Below are positions 1 through 10,600 of a stretch of 64,000 bases of DNA, in pieces. The notes under the pieces are model-generated. The model was not told where the DNA came from, did not search any database, and saw nothing but the letters and a program-made list of their open reading frames with translations. The stretch covers positions 1,347,501 to 1,411,500 of the forward strand of contig NZ_CP072648.1 of assembly GCF_018304825.1 (NCBI RefSeq), written 5' to 3'. Source of the stretch: Chloracidobacterium validum (GTDB taxonomy: Bacteria; Acidobacteriota; Blastocatellia; Chloracidobacteriales; Chloracidobacteriaceae). The position numbers were made by a program, and so were the translations under genes. Each line of letters starts with the position of its first letter. The first letter of the stretch is position 1.

Positions 1-48
1 AACCATAAACACTGGGCCGCGACCAGGACGGCCGCCGGTCGCCGCGCC

Positions 49-1713
49 TCACGCCAGGGCATAGCGATAGTAGGTCGCGTAGTTGTGGAAGTCTTCCCGA
101 AGCCCCCGCCCGACCTGTCCGGTCAGCCCGGCCAACTGCTTCTGAAAGGCGAAGGATGAAAACTCAATGAAGTTGAGCACCCAGGCTGAGGTATAGACCG
201 TTCCGAGCTTGCGCGGCACGGCCTCCCAGATGTTGGGGTGTAGCTTCTGCATCTGGAGCATCAGCTTCACAAAATCGCCCCAGTCCATACAGTCCTGAAA
301 CAGTCCGGTCCGCGCGGACGGCGGCAGCCGGTGCAACGCTTCCATGACGATGTTGAGCAGCTCGTTGACGGCCTTGGGATCCTCGCCGGCATCCGCCACC
401 ATGTAGCGTGTGAACGCCGCCATGATCGCAACGCCCGGCTCATAGGCGTTAATGAGCCGCAGTGACCGTTCATCCAGATGGTCGCCCTTGAGCGCCAGGT
501 CAATCAAATGCGTTATCCGCCGCAAGTTCCGCACCAGCGACCCAAACCCACAAAACGTCAGCGGAGAATTCAATGACGCCGCGTCCCCAACCAACAGCAC
601 CCGATGCGTCGCCGTCCGCTTCTGCGGCCCCAGCCCCACGTGGTGCAGACCGGGAATATACCCGAACACGGGACGCTGAAACCGAAACCCCGGCCCCGGC
701 CGCTTGTACGTCGGCAAGGTCTCGAAATAGGTCTCGAACAACGCCAGCAGTGACAGCCGGTCCAGGTCGGCCACCGGCGCGTAGTGAAACAAATACGTCG
801 TAAACTCGTCCCCGCGCCCGGCAAAGCCTTCCCACAACAACTGCCGCCCACCCTGAGCATGCTCGGTCGTGACCAGAATTTCCCCGACCCGCGCATCCAC
901 CTCATCCGCCGCCGTCCCCGTGGCAAACCCGCTCGCCACCGTCCCCACCGTCGGACACAGGTAACTCACCGTCTCACGCGGGTTGAGCTGCCGCGCAATT
1001 GGCGACAACGTTCCCATCGTGTCAATCAACAACCGCCCGCGAAACACCAGACGCTCATCCGCTCGACCGGCAACAGTAACCGTTACGCCGTCCTCTTCCA
1101 CCTGCACCCGCTCAAGCGTCGCTCGGTCAAGGCACTGACTCCGCCCATCCGCCACCAACTTGCGCCGACACTGCGCCAAAAGCTCATCCGATGACACCGC
1201 CAGCGTCAAGACGTCGTCGAACCACAGCCGCTCAGCCGCAAGCCAACACCCCTCAGCATGAAACTGGACAAAACCCCGGTCATACTCGGCCACGATAAAC
1301 GAGCCCAACTCTGACTCGCTAAACAACCCGGCCTCGCACAAGCGCCGAATTTCACCCCGTGAAATGTTCCAATCCCGATGGGTTTTCCCCACCTGATGCC
1401 GATCAAAGACCAGCACCCGCCAGCCATAATGGGCCGCCAACGTCGCCCCGATGATCAAACCAAAGCAACCACCGGCCACGATGACGTCAAAGGTATCAGC
1501 CACCGGCGGCCGTGACTCGGAAGGCGGGCCATAGGCAATCATCGGCTCCGGCGCCGCCAACAGCCGGTGGCGGCCGGCGTCGAGTTCAACCAACCGCTCA
1601 AACCACAGCTCCCCATCGGGCATACCAGAAAATGCGGCATGGGTCTGCGGGTAGGTTTCACGAATGGCAGGTGAAGCAAGCCGGGGCAGCACGTTTGACT
1701 GACTCATTGGCAT
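49..1713 (-). CDS. CruA/CruP-family lycopene cyclase-like flavoprotein
   Basis: The predicted role is cyclisation of lycopene ends to beta-rings, supplying beta-ring carotenoids in a phototroph. The 554-residue protein has a dinucleotide-binding fold starting near residue 75 (VIVAGGCFG at 77-85), a WNISRGE segment at 115-121, and a later FAD-binding block (GDAASLNSPLTFCGFG, roughly 375-395). From memory of the family, the last two resemble CruA/CruP cyclases rather than CrtY or CrtL. The usual GxGxxG nucleotide motif reads AGGCFG, so its first Gly is Ala. The gene diverges from the membrane-protein gene at 1819, and no other carotenoid gene is in the window. A different FAD-dependent halogenase- or geranylgeranyl-reductase-like oxidase is the main alternative. 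The family call is fairly firm; CruA versus CruP is open. Confidence 0.72.
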   Translation of the reverse strand: MPMSQSNVLPRLASPAIRETYPQTHAAFSGMPDGELWFERLVELDAGRHRLLAAPEPMIAYGPPSESRPPVADTFDVIVAGGCFGLIIGATLAAHYGWRVLVFDRHQVGKTHRDWNISRGEIRRLCEAGLFSESELGSFIVAEYDRGFVQFHAEGCWLAAERLWFDDVLTLAVSSDELLAQCRRKLVADGRSQCLDRATLERVQVEEDGVTVTVAGRADERLVFRGRLLIDTMGTLSPIARQLNPRETVSYLCPTVGTVASGFATGTAADEVDARVGEILVTTEHAQGGRQLLWEGFAGRGDEFTTYLFHYAPVADLDRLSLLALFETYFETLPTYKRPGPGFRFQRPVFGYIPGLHHVGLGPQKRTATHRVLLVGDAASLNSPLTFCGFGSLVRNLRRITHLIDLALKGDHLDERSLRLINAYEPGVAIMAAFTRYMVADAGEDPKAVNELLNIVMEALHRLPPSARTGLFQDCMDWGDFVKLMLQMQKLHPNIWEAVPRKLGTVYTSAWVLNFIEFSSFAFQKQLAGLTGQVGRGLREDFHNYATYYRYALA

Positions 1714-1818
1714 CTGGCAAATCCATCAGGAATGTGAGAAAAGTCGCACTGACACTGTATCGTACCCTTCCCGAAAACAAAACATCATCCTGGGCGTTCC
1801 ATCCGGGACAAACCAGCC

Positions 1819-2358
1819 ATGCCGACGGCGCCATCGCTGCTCACTGAACCGTTTCCCATCATCCTGCGCCCAAGCCGGCGGCGGCTCACCGGACTCCTCG
1901 CCGTGTCACTCCTGTTCGTTGGACTGGGCACCTGGCTCATCCCGCGCAACCCACTCATCGGCATCGCCAATATCATCTTTTTTGGCGCCTGCGCGATCAT
2001 CTTTCTCGCGCAATGCCACCCCCGCGCCAGCGCCCTGGTGCTCGACAAGGAAGGGTTTACCTTCTCGTCCCTGTTTCGGGCGCAGACCGTTCGGTGGGAA
2101 GAGGTGCTGGCTTTCGAGGTCGTCGTCATCGGCCCAAACCGCCTCGTCGGTTGGGTCGGCACGACCACGCCGACCCAGTACCGCCGACTGGCAACCATGA
2201 ACCAGGACCTTTTCGGCGTCACCGCCTGCCTCTCTGACAATTTCGGTCTCCCGCCGGAGGAATTGGCGGTTCTGCTCACGGTCTGCCACCAGTTGGCGCT
2301 GAAGCCGTCCGCGCCGGCCCCTGATGCGCCAGACGCAAGCCCGCATTCCGCTGAATGA
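1819..2358 (+). CDS. Small membrane protein, STM3941/PH-like
   Basis: A 179-residue protein with two hydrophobic segments near residues 26-44 and 48-64, followed by a soluble region rich in beta-strand-like sequence (LVLDKEGFTFSS, then VRWEEVLAFEVV). Two N-terminal helices followed by a 'value-above-strand, W-x-E-V' module recall the STM3941/bacterial PH-like membrane proteins, whose biochemical role is unknown. The N-terminus is preceded only by a weak ribosome-binding sequence. It ends 76 bases before the exported CHAT protein on the same strand and could be its first operon gene. The function is not recognised; the family assignment is by pattern only. Confidence 0.6.
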   Translation: MPTAPSLLTEPFPIILRPSRRRLTGLLAVSLLFVGLGTWLIPRNPLIGIANIIFFGACAIIFLAQCHPRASALVLDKEGFTFSSLFRAQTVRWEEVLAFEVVVIGPNRLVGWVGTTTPTQYRRLATMNQDLFGVTACLSDNFGLPPEELAVLLTVCHQLALKPSAPAPDAPDASPHSAE

Positions 2359-2434
2359 TACGCTTTGCTCGCGCTTGTCGCGTTTATCATCTGGATACAA
2401 CGCTCATCCCAATGTGCAGTTGAAGGAGCCGGCT

Positions 2435-5400
2435 ATGCGCCTGTTGTCGCTTCGCGCCGCCCTGTGCGGGTTGTGGCTGCTCACCATACCGTCCATCAGC
2501 TTGGGGCAGACGGCTGACGCTCCCCCCAAAGCCAAACAACTGACCAGAGGGGTTGTCATTGAAGGGCGCATCCAGGCTTCGGAAACCCATCGGTTCAGCG
2601 TCGCCCTCAATGCCGATGAGGTCGCCGTCGTCAAACTCAACCAAATTGAGACTCCACTCAATGTCGCTGTTTTTTGCGGCACCGAGCGCCACTACGAACG
2701 GCTTGCCGGTTGGGATGGCAAGCTGCGCACCCGACCAATCATCCTCGGAGCAGAACAACCCACCACGTACGTCCTGGCGCTAACCCCGCCAGATGCCAAG
2801 CAAGCCGGCCGGTATAGCATCACGCTCGAAGCCCAACGTCCGGCCACCGCCGCCGACCGGCGCCGCCTGGCCGCCTTTACCCTGTTCCAAACGGCCCAGC
2901 AGACGCGCCGGCAGCAGCGCACCAAAGAAGCCCTACAGACCGCTCTGGAACAGTTCCAACAGGCACTGGCCAACTACGAGGCCGCCGAGGATAACGACGG
3001 TGCGTCCGAAACCCTGACCACCCTGGGACTCATCTACGACAACCTGGGTGAAACCCAGCGGGCCATCGAATGCTATCAACGTGCCCTCCCACTGCGCCGG
3101 TCCATCAGTGAACCCCATGCCCTCATCCAACTGCTCAACAATTTGGGGCGCGCTTACGACAATGCCGGCGAAAAACGGCAGGCCGTTGCCACCTACCGCC
3201 AGGCCGTCGGCCTCGTTGAAGCCATCCAAGACCCCGAAACCATCGCCGTCCTGTACACCAATCTCGGCTACACCCTTGACATCCTGGGTGAAAAACAAGA
3301 AGCCCTCGACCTTTTGGAACGGGCCATTACTCTGGCCCGGCAAGTCGGCTGTACCGACTGCGAAGGCGATGCCCTCAACAACCAGGGCCTCGTCTATGAG
3401 TCACTCGGCTCACTGGCGCGCGCCCGCGAGCACATCGAACGCGCCGTCGCCGTCTACCGCCAGCTCAACAACCGACGCTCCCTGGCCATTGCTCTGACCA
3501 ACTTGGCGCGCGTCCAAAGCAAGCAAGGTGAACTCGAACTGGCCCGCCGCACGCTCGAGGAAGCCCTACCACTGCGCCGCGCCGTCGGCGACAAGCGCGG
3601 TGAGGCCTACACCCTGACCGGACTCGGCAGCATCCATGTCGCCCAACAGCAGCCCGAACCAGGCTTGCGCTACTTCGACCAGGCGCTGTCCCTGCGGCGG
3701 GAAACCGGCGACCGGCGCGGTGAAGCCATCACCTTGGCTTCCATCGCCCAGACCCAACTGCTCCTCGGACGGCCCGGCCCCGCCGAAACCACGTTCGAGC
3801 AGACACTGGACATTTTCCAAGCCATCAGTGACCGCAACAGCACGTCCACCATCCTGTATTGGCTGGCGAAACTCCGCCGCGATGCCGGTGACCTCACGGC
3901 CGCCCGCGACCGAATCGAGCAGTCCATTACCATTGCCGAATCCCTGCGCACCAAAGTCGCCAGCCAGGAACTGCGAAGCGCCTACTTTGCCTCGATCAAG
4001 GACTATTACGACCTCTACATTGACATCCTCATGCAACTCCATCGCCGGCAACCCACCGCCGGCTTTGACGCCCAGGCTCTCCAGGTCGCGGAGCGCGCCC
4101 GGGCCCGCACCCTGCTCGACCTCCTGACCGAAGCCAACGCCACCGTGCGTCAGGGCGCCGATCCCGAACTCCTCGCCCGCGAACGCGACCTCCAATCCCG
4201 ACTCGCCACCCTAACCGACCGACTCACCATCCTCATGGTCCGCAACGCGCCTGAACCACAGCGCCAGGCGCTCCGCCAGGACCTTGCCCACCTAGCGGAG
4301 GACCTCGCCCGCGTCCGCCAGACCATCCGGGAACGCAACCCGCGGTACGCCGACCTGACCCAGCCCACCCCACCCACGGTGGCCGAACTCCAGCAGCAGT
4401 GCCGCGACGCCGACACCACCCTGCTGTTTTACAGTTTGGGCGAAACCCGGAGCTATGCCTGGGCTGTCACACGGCAGGGCTTGAGGAGCTTCGAGCTGCT
4501 CCCCCGCCATACCATCAATGCCGCCGCCCAACTCTTCTGGCGCGTTTGCCAGCAACCGACCACCGATCCCACCGCCGACGGCGCAGCCCTGGCGCGCCTG
4601 ATTCTAGCCCCGCTCGGCCGTGCGCTTGACACCAAGCGGCTCGTCATCGTGCCGGACGAAGGGCTGCATTACACCCCCTTCGCTGCCTTGCCCGACCCGC
4701 TCCGCCCAGGACACCAGCTCGTCGAACGCTGCGAACTCATCAACCTCCCCTCGGCAACGGCGCTCCTGGCCCAACGCCGCCACCGGGTCGAACGCCCCGC
4801 GCCCCACGGGGAAGTGGCCATCCTTGCCGATCCGGTCTTTGACCTGGATGACCCACGGTTGAGCCACTCCCGAACAACGAACCCTCAACCGGATCAAACC
4901 CGCGAAATCGGACTCAAGCTGGCCGGCGACCGGCTCAAACAAGCGGCGCAGCATGTCGAACTCCTGCCAGACGACACCGCCGAACTGACCATTCCCCGCC
5001 TGCCGGGCACCCGCCGCGAAGCCGATGCCATCACCGCTTGTTTTCCCACGTCGCGCCGCCTGCGCCTGACCGATTTCGACGCCAACCGCGAGGCGCTCCT
5101 GGCCGGCGAGGCGGCCAAGTACCGCATTCTCCACATTGCCTCACACGGTCTGATGGACAACGAGCAACCGGAGCTTTCCAGCCTTATCCTGTCGCGTTTT
5201 GCCCCGGACGGCCGGCCACAGGAAGGCACCGTCGGGCTGGCAGACATCTTTAATTTGCCCCTCGCCGCCGAGTTGGTCGTCCTCAGCGCCTGCAAGACCG
5301 GACTGGGGGCTTACGTGCGTGGCGAAGGGCTGGTGGGGCTGACCCGCGGCTTCATGTATGCCGGCGCCCCCCAGGTTGTCGTCAGCCTGTGGAGCATCAG

Positions 5401-5566
5401 CGACCGGGCAACGGCACGCCTGATGACCGATTTCTACCGCGCTTTGCAGCGGAAACAACCGACGGCCGGCGCTTTGCGCGCGGCCCAACTGTCCCTGCTG
5501 CGCGATACCAACTACCGCCATCCGTTCTTCTGGGCCGCTTTCCAACTCCAGGGCGAGTGGCAGTGA
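2435..5566 (+). CDS. Exported PPC-TPR-CHAT caspase-like peptidase 1
   Basis: A predicted exported clan CD cysteine peptidase of 1043 residues. The ATG at 2435 follows a GAAGGAG ribosome-binding site and opens a clear signal peptide (about residues 1-25, ending SISLGQ); the reading frame is open further upstream but that part overlaps the preceding gene. Domain order: signal peptide, a PPC-like beta domain (about 35-135), a long run of TPR repeats (about 150-540), a charged linker, then a C-terminal CHAT domain. The CHAT catalytic pair is visible as His904 (HIASHG) and Cys953 (LSACKTG), followed by the typical VVSLWSISD segment. It is 27 bases upstream of the FHA histidine kinase, with a second protein of the same architecture after that, so the three are probably co-transcribed. 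The substrate is unknown. Domain calls are firm; proteolytic activity is inferred. Confidence 0.88.
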   Translation: MRLLSLRAALCGLWLLTIPSISLGQTADAPPKAKQLTRGVVIEGRIQASETHRFSVALNADEVAVVKLNQIETPLNVAVFCGTERHYERLAGWDGKLRTRPIILGAEQPTTYVLALTPPDAKQAGRYSITLEAQRPATAADRRRLAAFTLFQTAQQTRRQQRTKEALQTALEQFQQALANYEAAEDNDGASETLTTLGLIYDNLGETQRAIECYQRALPLRRSISEPHALIQLLNNLGRAYDNAGEKRQAVATYRQAVGLVEAIQDPETIAVLYTNLGYTLDILGEKQEALDLLERAITLARQVGCTDCEGDALNNQGLVYESLGSLARAREHIERAVAVYRQLNNRRSLAIALTNLARVQSKQGELELARRTLEEALPLRRAVGDKRGEAYTLTGLGSIHVAQQQPEPGLRYFDQALSLRRETGDRRGEAITLASIAQTQLLLGRPGPAETTFEQTLDIFQAISDRNSTSTILYWLAKLRRDAGDLTAARDRIEQSITIAESLRTKVASQELRSAYFASIKDYYDLYIDILMQLHRRQPTAGFDAQALQVAERARARTLLDLLTEANATVRQGADPELLARERDLQSRLATLTDRLTILMVRNAPEPQRQALRQDLAHLAEDLARVRQTIRERNPRYADLTQPTPPTVAELQQQCRDADTTLLFYSLGETRSYAWAVTRQGLRSFELLPRHTINAAAQLFWRVCQQPTTDPTADGAALARLILAPLGRALDTKRLVIVPDEGLHYTPFAALPDPLRPGHQLVERCELINLPSATALLAQRRHRVERPAPHGEVAILADPVFDLDDPRLSHSRTTNPQPDQTREIGLKLAGDRLKQAAQHVELLPDDTAELTIPRLPGTRREADAITACFPTSRRLRLTDFDANREALLAGEAAKYRILHIASHGLMDNEQPELSSLILSRFAPDGRPQEGTVGLADIFNLPLAAELVVLSACKTGLGAYVRGEGLVGLTRGFMYAGAPQVVVSLWSISDRATARLMTDFYRALQRKQPTAGALRAAQLSLLRDTNYRHPFFWAAFQLQGEWQ

Positions 5567-5593
5567 CCATCCCATCCCCATCGAGGCAACGTC

Positions 5594-7657
5594 ATGGCTA
5601 CAACTGAAGCATCTCCGGTACTCTGGGTGCTGAACGGCGATCTCTCACCCTATGCGGTCGAAGTGACCACCTTTCCTTTGACCATCGGGCGGCACGGTAG
5701 CAATCACTTGGCGCTGCGCCATACGGCGGTTTCCCGCTCGCACGCCGAACTCATCCAGACCGAAGGCGGTGACATCGTGTTCCGTGACCTCCACAGCAGT
5801 GGCGGAAGCCTGGTCAATGATGAGCTGGTCACCGAGCGCTGCCTGTCGGATGGGGACACCATTACCCTGGGCAAAACCGGCGGTATCCAACTGCTGTACC
5901 TGTCCCATCCGGCGACCACTGCCTTTCTGTTGCTGACCTCAGCCGATGCCCCGGCCCAACGCTTCCCCCTGGGTGACACCAAGTTCACCATCGGACGCAA
6001 CCCCGATTGTCACTTGACGCTCAAAAGCTCCACGGTATCCCGCTACCATGCCGAAATCTGCCCCACACCCAACGGCGATTACCAACTGCGCGACCTCAAC
6101 AGTATCGGCGGCACGTTTGTCAACGGTCAGTCCATCCGGGAGAGCGTCCTGAAAACCGGCGACGTCATCACCATTTCCAAGCCGCCCGTGGCGAGCCTGA
6201 AGTTCGTCGGCGCTCATGCTTCGCTGCCGGTCTTCAACCCCAACGGCAGCACCGAGGAAGAAGCTCTGCCAGAAACAACCCTGGTTCTCAAAGAGAGCCA
6301 GACCCGTTTCCTCAATCCCGACCTCATGCGGGAAACCGCCAACGTCAATGCCAAGATGCTACGCCGGCTCAGCACCCTCTATGACCTCAGTCATCAGCTC
6401 ATGGCCCAATCCAGCGTGACGGCGCTGGCCGAAGCCTGGCTGACGGCGCTCTTTGCCGCCTTGCCGCTCGACTATGGCATCGTCCTGGTCGGCAACCCAC
6501 AAACCAACCAACTCGAAGTCGTCGGTTCACGCGGGCAGGGACGCCCCAGCCGCAGTGTCGTGGCGCGCGTCCAAAAGGAGCGCGTTGGCTGCCTGAGCAG
6601 TGATGTCCGCGCCGATGAGCGGTTTGAAACCGCTCAGAGCCTGGCTATCGGCAATACCCGCGCCATCCTGGCCGTCCCGATTACCTCTGGGAAGCGCTTC
6701 TGGGGCGTGTGCTACCTGTCGAACGAACATCACCCAGGTGTGTTTGCAAGCGAGGACCTGGAATTCGTCCTGGCCACGGCCCGGACAGCCGGGCTGGTGC
6801 TCGACAACCTCAACCTCATCCGCGAGCTGCGCGCCACCCAGGACATGCTCGTGCAGTCCGACCGCCTCGCCACGATGGGCAAAATGTGCGCTTCGATTTC
6901 ACATGAACTGCGCAACCGCCTGGCGCTCATCAGCGGCGTCGAGGTCATCTGCCTGAAGTACGCCCACGACCCCGATGTCGTCCGCCTGACCGAGCTGGCC
7001 CTGCACGGCCAACGGCGGGCCCTGGAACTGGTCGAAGAAATCCGGCTCTTTGCCCGCAACTCGCCGGCCCAGTATGCCTTCGAGGTCCATGCCCTCCGCC
7101 CAATGCTCGAACACATCCTCTCCCTGATCTGCGTGGATACCGAAGTCAAACGGCGCACCGTCACCTTCCAGGCGCTGGCCGAACCCTACGCCGTCGTCAA
7201 CGAAGCTAAAATCGAACAGGTCATCATCAACCTCGTCCGCAACGCCGTGGACGCAACCCTACCCGGCACCGGGGCAATCAACCTCACGCTTGGACTCGAA
7301 AACAACATGGCGACCATCCATATCACCGACAACGGGTGTGGTATTCCGGCGAACCTTCTCCCGCGCATCTGGGAACCATTTTTTACGACCAAGGGCGAGC
7401 ACGGCACCGGCTTGGGCTTGGAAATTTGCCGCCGCATTACGGAAGCCCACCACGGACGCTTGATGTGCACGAGTCAGGTCGGTGTCGGCACACGCTTCAC
7501 CATCGTGCTTCCGGCCGTATCGCCGCCGGCACAGGTCACACCCCAGCCACCTCTCCATCCTCACCAGACCGGCAGGCTGTCACCTGCCGCGCCACCTCAC
7601 GCAACAGCGCCGGGCATCCCAGGCGCAGCCCACGCTCTACCAGGAGGAACGCGGTGA
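5594..7657 (+). CDS. FHA-FHA-GAF sensor histidine kinase
   Basis: A soluble sensor kinase of 687 residues with no membrane segment. Two forkhead-associated domains (about 10-105 and 112-205) carry the IGRHGSN/VSRSHAE and IGRNPDC/VSRYHAE phosphothreonine-binding signatures. A GAF-type region (about 255-410) follows, then an NtrB-like kinase core: phospho-acceptor His437 in SHELRN, the N box NLVRNAVDAT, the G1 box DNGCGIP and the G2 box GTGLGLEI. The C-terminal 45 residues are rich in Pro and His. The start follows GAGG at 5583. There is no receiver domain and no response-regulator gene beside it. The stop codon overlaps the ATG of the next CHAT gene. FHA domains suggest recruitment to phosphothreonine-marked partners, possibly targets of a Ser/Thr kinase such as the one at 14514-15557; that link is inference. 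Confidence 0.88.
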   Translation: MATTEASPVLWVLNGDLSPYAVEVTTFPLTIGRHGSNHLALRHTAVSRSHAELIQTEGGDIVFRDLHSSGGSLVNDELVTERCLSDGDTITLGKTGGIQLLYLSHPATTAFLLLTSADAPAQRFPLGDTKFTIGRNPDCHLTLKSSTVSRYHAEICPTPNGDYQLRDLNSIGGTFVNGQSIRESVLKTGDVITISKPPVASLKFVGAHASLPVFNPNGSTEEEALPETTLVLKESQTRFLNPDLMRETANVNAKMLRRLSTLYDLSHQLMAQSSVTALAEAWLTALFAALPLDYGIVLVGNPQTNQLEVVGSRGQGRPSRSVVARVQKERVGCLSSDVRADERFETAQSLAIGNTRAILAVPITSGKRFWGVCYLSNEHHPGVFASEDLEFVLATARTAGLVLDNLNLIRELRATQDMLVQSDRLATMGKMCASISHELRNRLALISGVEVICLKYAHDPDVVRLTELALHGQRRALELVEEIRLFARNSPAQYAFEVHALRPMLEHILSLICVDTEVKRRTVTFQALAEPYAVVNEAKIEQVIINLVRNAVDATLPGTGAINLTLGLENNMATIHITDNGCGIPANLLPRIWEPFFTTKGEHGTGLGLEICRRITEAHHGRLMCTSQVGVGTRFTIVLPAVSPPAQVTPQPPLHPHQTGRLSPAAPPHATAPGIPGAAHALPGGTR

Positions 7658-10600
7658 TGATGCGCTGGCTTTGGCTACTGGTACTGCTCGGACACCCCTT
7701 CCCTGGCTTCGGGCAAACGCCCGACCAACCCCGACCGCTGACCCCGGATACCAGGGTGGAGGAAACCTTGCCCAGCCAGGGCATTCACACCTATTCGGTG
7801 CAGCTCGACCAGGATGATTTCTTGCACGTCGTCGTTGACCAACGAGGCGTGGATGTCGTGATCACCATCCTTGACCCAACCGGCCAGACCGTCCTGGAAC
7901 AAGACACCCCCAATGGCCGCTACGGCCCGGAAGATGTCCAGTTCATGGCAAGCACCGGTGGACAGCATCGGTTGGTTATCACGGCGCTGCCGAATCAGGG
8001 CAGCGCCGGACGCTACACGCTGCGCATCCTCTCGCTGCGCCCACCCACCGCCGAAGAGCGCGCCACCAGCGCTCGGCTCATCCAGGGACAGGCCGCCCGC
8101 GCCAAGGGCGCTCAGGCTGAAGCGCTGCGGGTGTCCGGCAAGTACGACGAGGCTATGAAGCTGGCCCAGACCGCCCTGGCGCTCAAGGAAGCCGCCTATG
8201 GGCCGGAAAACCCCTTTGTCGCCGACTCAATCTTCACGATTGCGGCGATCCACTATGACCAGGGTGATTACGCTCAGGCCGAGGCCTGGTACCGGCGAGC
8301 CCTGGCGATGCGTGAAAAAACACTCGGACCGGAACACCATTACGTCGCCTTTACCCTCAACAACCTTGGGCTGACGCTCCAGAAACAAGGCAAGTTTGCC
8401 GAAGCCGAGGCGCTCTACCAACGCTCCATCCAGATTGATGAACGGGAGATCGGCCAGGACAGCGACGAGATCATACCAACCCTCAACAACCTGGCGAGTC
8501 TCTACCAGGAACGCGGGCAATACCTCCAGGCGGCGCGTCTCTACCAACGCGCCATCGCCGCCTGGGAAACCCTGCGCGGACCTGACGCAACCGATCTCGC
8601 CTATAGCCTCAACAACCTGGGCGCGCTTCAGGCACAGCAGGGCGATTATGTCGCCGCCGAAGGCACGTTTCAGCGCACCTTGACCATTTTTGAAAAAGCC
8701 CTTGGCCCCGAGCACCCCAACGTGGCCATCATCTGCAATAACCTGGCCGAAACCTTCCGAAACCGTGGCGACTATGACCGCGCCGAGCCGCTCTACCAGC
8801 GGGGCGTGACCATCCTCGAGAAAGCCGTCGGGCCGCAGTCGCCCAATGTCGCGTCACTGTTGACCAATTTGGGACTGGTCGCACAGGGGCGCAAGGACTA
8901 TCCGACTGCCGAAGCCACGTTCAAACGCGCCCTGTCCATCTACGAAGGCGCGTTGGGCAAAGGCCACCCGCTCTACGCCGGCTGCCTCAACAACCTGGCG
9001 GAAACACTTCGGCGGCAGGGCAACCTGGAAGCAGCCGAACAGCTTTATCACCGGGCCAAAGCCATTTACGAGAAAGCCCTTGGCGGCCGGCATCCTTCCG
9101 TGGCGCTCAGCCTGTCCAATCTCGGTTGGGTGCGCGGTGCGCGCAAGGATTACCCAGCCGCCGACCAGCTCCTTCACCAGGCCCTGACCATCCAGACCGA
9201 AACCTTTGGACCTGAACATCCCGACGTCATCCGCACCCTCAACAACCTGTCCATCCTGGCTCAGGCGCGCGGGCAGGCGCCGGCGGCGCTCGAGTTTCAA
9301 GTCCAGGCCAACATCGCCCGTGAACAAACCCTGGCCCGCAACCTCGTGGCCGGCTCCGAGCGGCAAAAGTTCCTGTACCTTGCGCTGGCCAAGGAGGAAA
9401 CCGACCGCACCATTGGCCTCCACCTGCAAGCGTTGCCCAAGGATAGCTCCGCCGCGCGCGCCGCACTGACCGTCATTCTCCAGCGCAAGGGACGCGCCCT
9501 CGACGCCATGACCGATGCCATTGCTGTCCTGCGCCGCCGCGGGAATCCCGAAGAAATCAAACTCCTCGACGAACTCACCGCCCTCAAGGGACAAATCTCC
9601 GTCCTGACCCAACGTGGTCCGGGCAAGGCCGGCCCGGAGGCCCATCGCGCCGACCTCAAAGCGCTGACCGACCGCGCCGACGCCTTGGAAGCTGACATCA
9701 GCCGCCGCAGCGCCCAGTACCGCGCCCGCTTCACCCCGGTCACGCTCGACCGCGTCCGCCAGGCTATGCCACCCGACACCGTGCTCATCGAGTACGCGGT
9801 CTATCAACCGTTTGATGTCGAAGCGCGAACGACCCGTTCACCGCGCTATGCCGGCTACGCCCTCAAGCGCGACGGCCAAATGCACTGGGCCGACCTCGGC
9901 GATGCCGCGGTCATTGACGCCGCCATCCAGGCCTTCCGCCAAGCCATTTCCTCCCCAACCTCCATCTCCGCTGCCAAGCGGACCGGAAAACGCCTCGCCG
10001 AGCTTGTCGTCCGCCCGCTCGACCCGGCGCTGGCCGGCGCCAAGCGCCTGCTGCTCTCACCGGACGGACTGCTCAACCTCGTCCCCTTTGAAGCCCTGAG
10101 CGATGCGCGCGGCAACTACCTCATCGAGCAGTTCGACTTGACCTACCTCACCAGCGGACGCGACCTGCTGGCGCTGCCCGACACGACCGATGACAACCCC
10201 AACCCGCCGGTCGTCGTTGCCGCCCCCACCTACGGACAGGGCGACCGACTCACCCTCGATGGTCAGAACTTCCCGCCCCTGCTCCAACTCGCCGGCACCG
10301 AAGCCGAAGCCCGCGCCATCCAAACCTACTTCCCCAACGCCACGCTTCACCTGCATGGGACGGCCACCGGGGATGCCGTCCGTGCCATTCATCGCCCCTG
10401 GTTTCTCCACCTGGCCACCCACGGCGCCTTCCTCGACGACATCACCGAGCCAGCTTCTGCCGATGGACTGACGCGCGCCATTGGGTTGGCCACGGCTCAA
10501 CCGCTGGATGTGGCCAAGGCGCGCCGAGAAAATCCGCTGCTTCGCTCCTATCTCTTCTTTGCCGGCGCCAACGAGGCCGCTCCCAGCAGTATCCTGACCG

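Noticed and set aside
2324..2434. Upstream extension of the first CHAT protein
   Set aside because: It overlaps the end of the preceding gene and would bury the signal peptide 37 residues into the protein; the ATG at 2435 has a good ribosome-binding site.
8200..9300. Repeated 126-base units
   Set aside because: These are 42-residue TPR coding repeats within the second CHAT protein, not a DNA repeat element.
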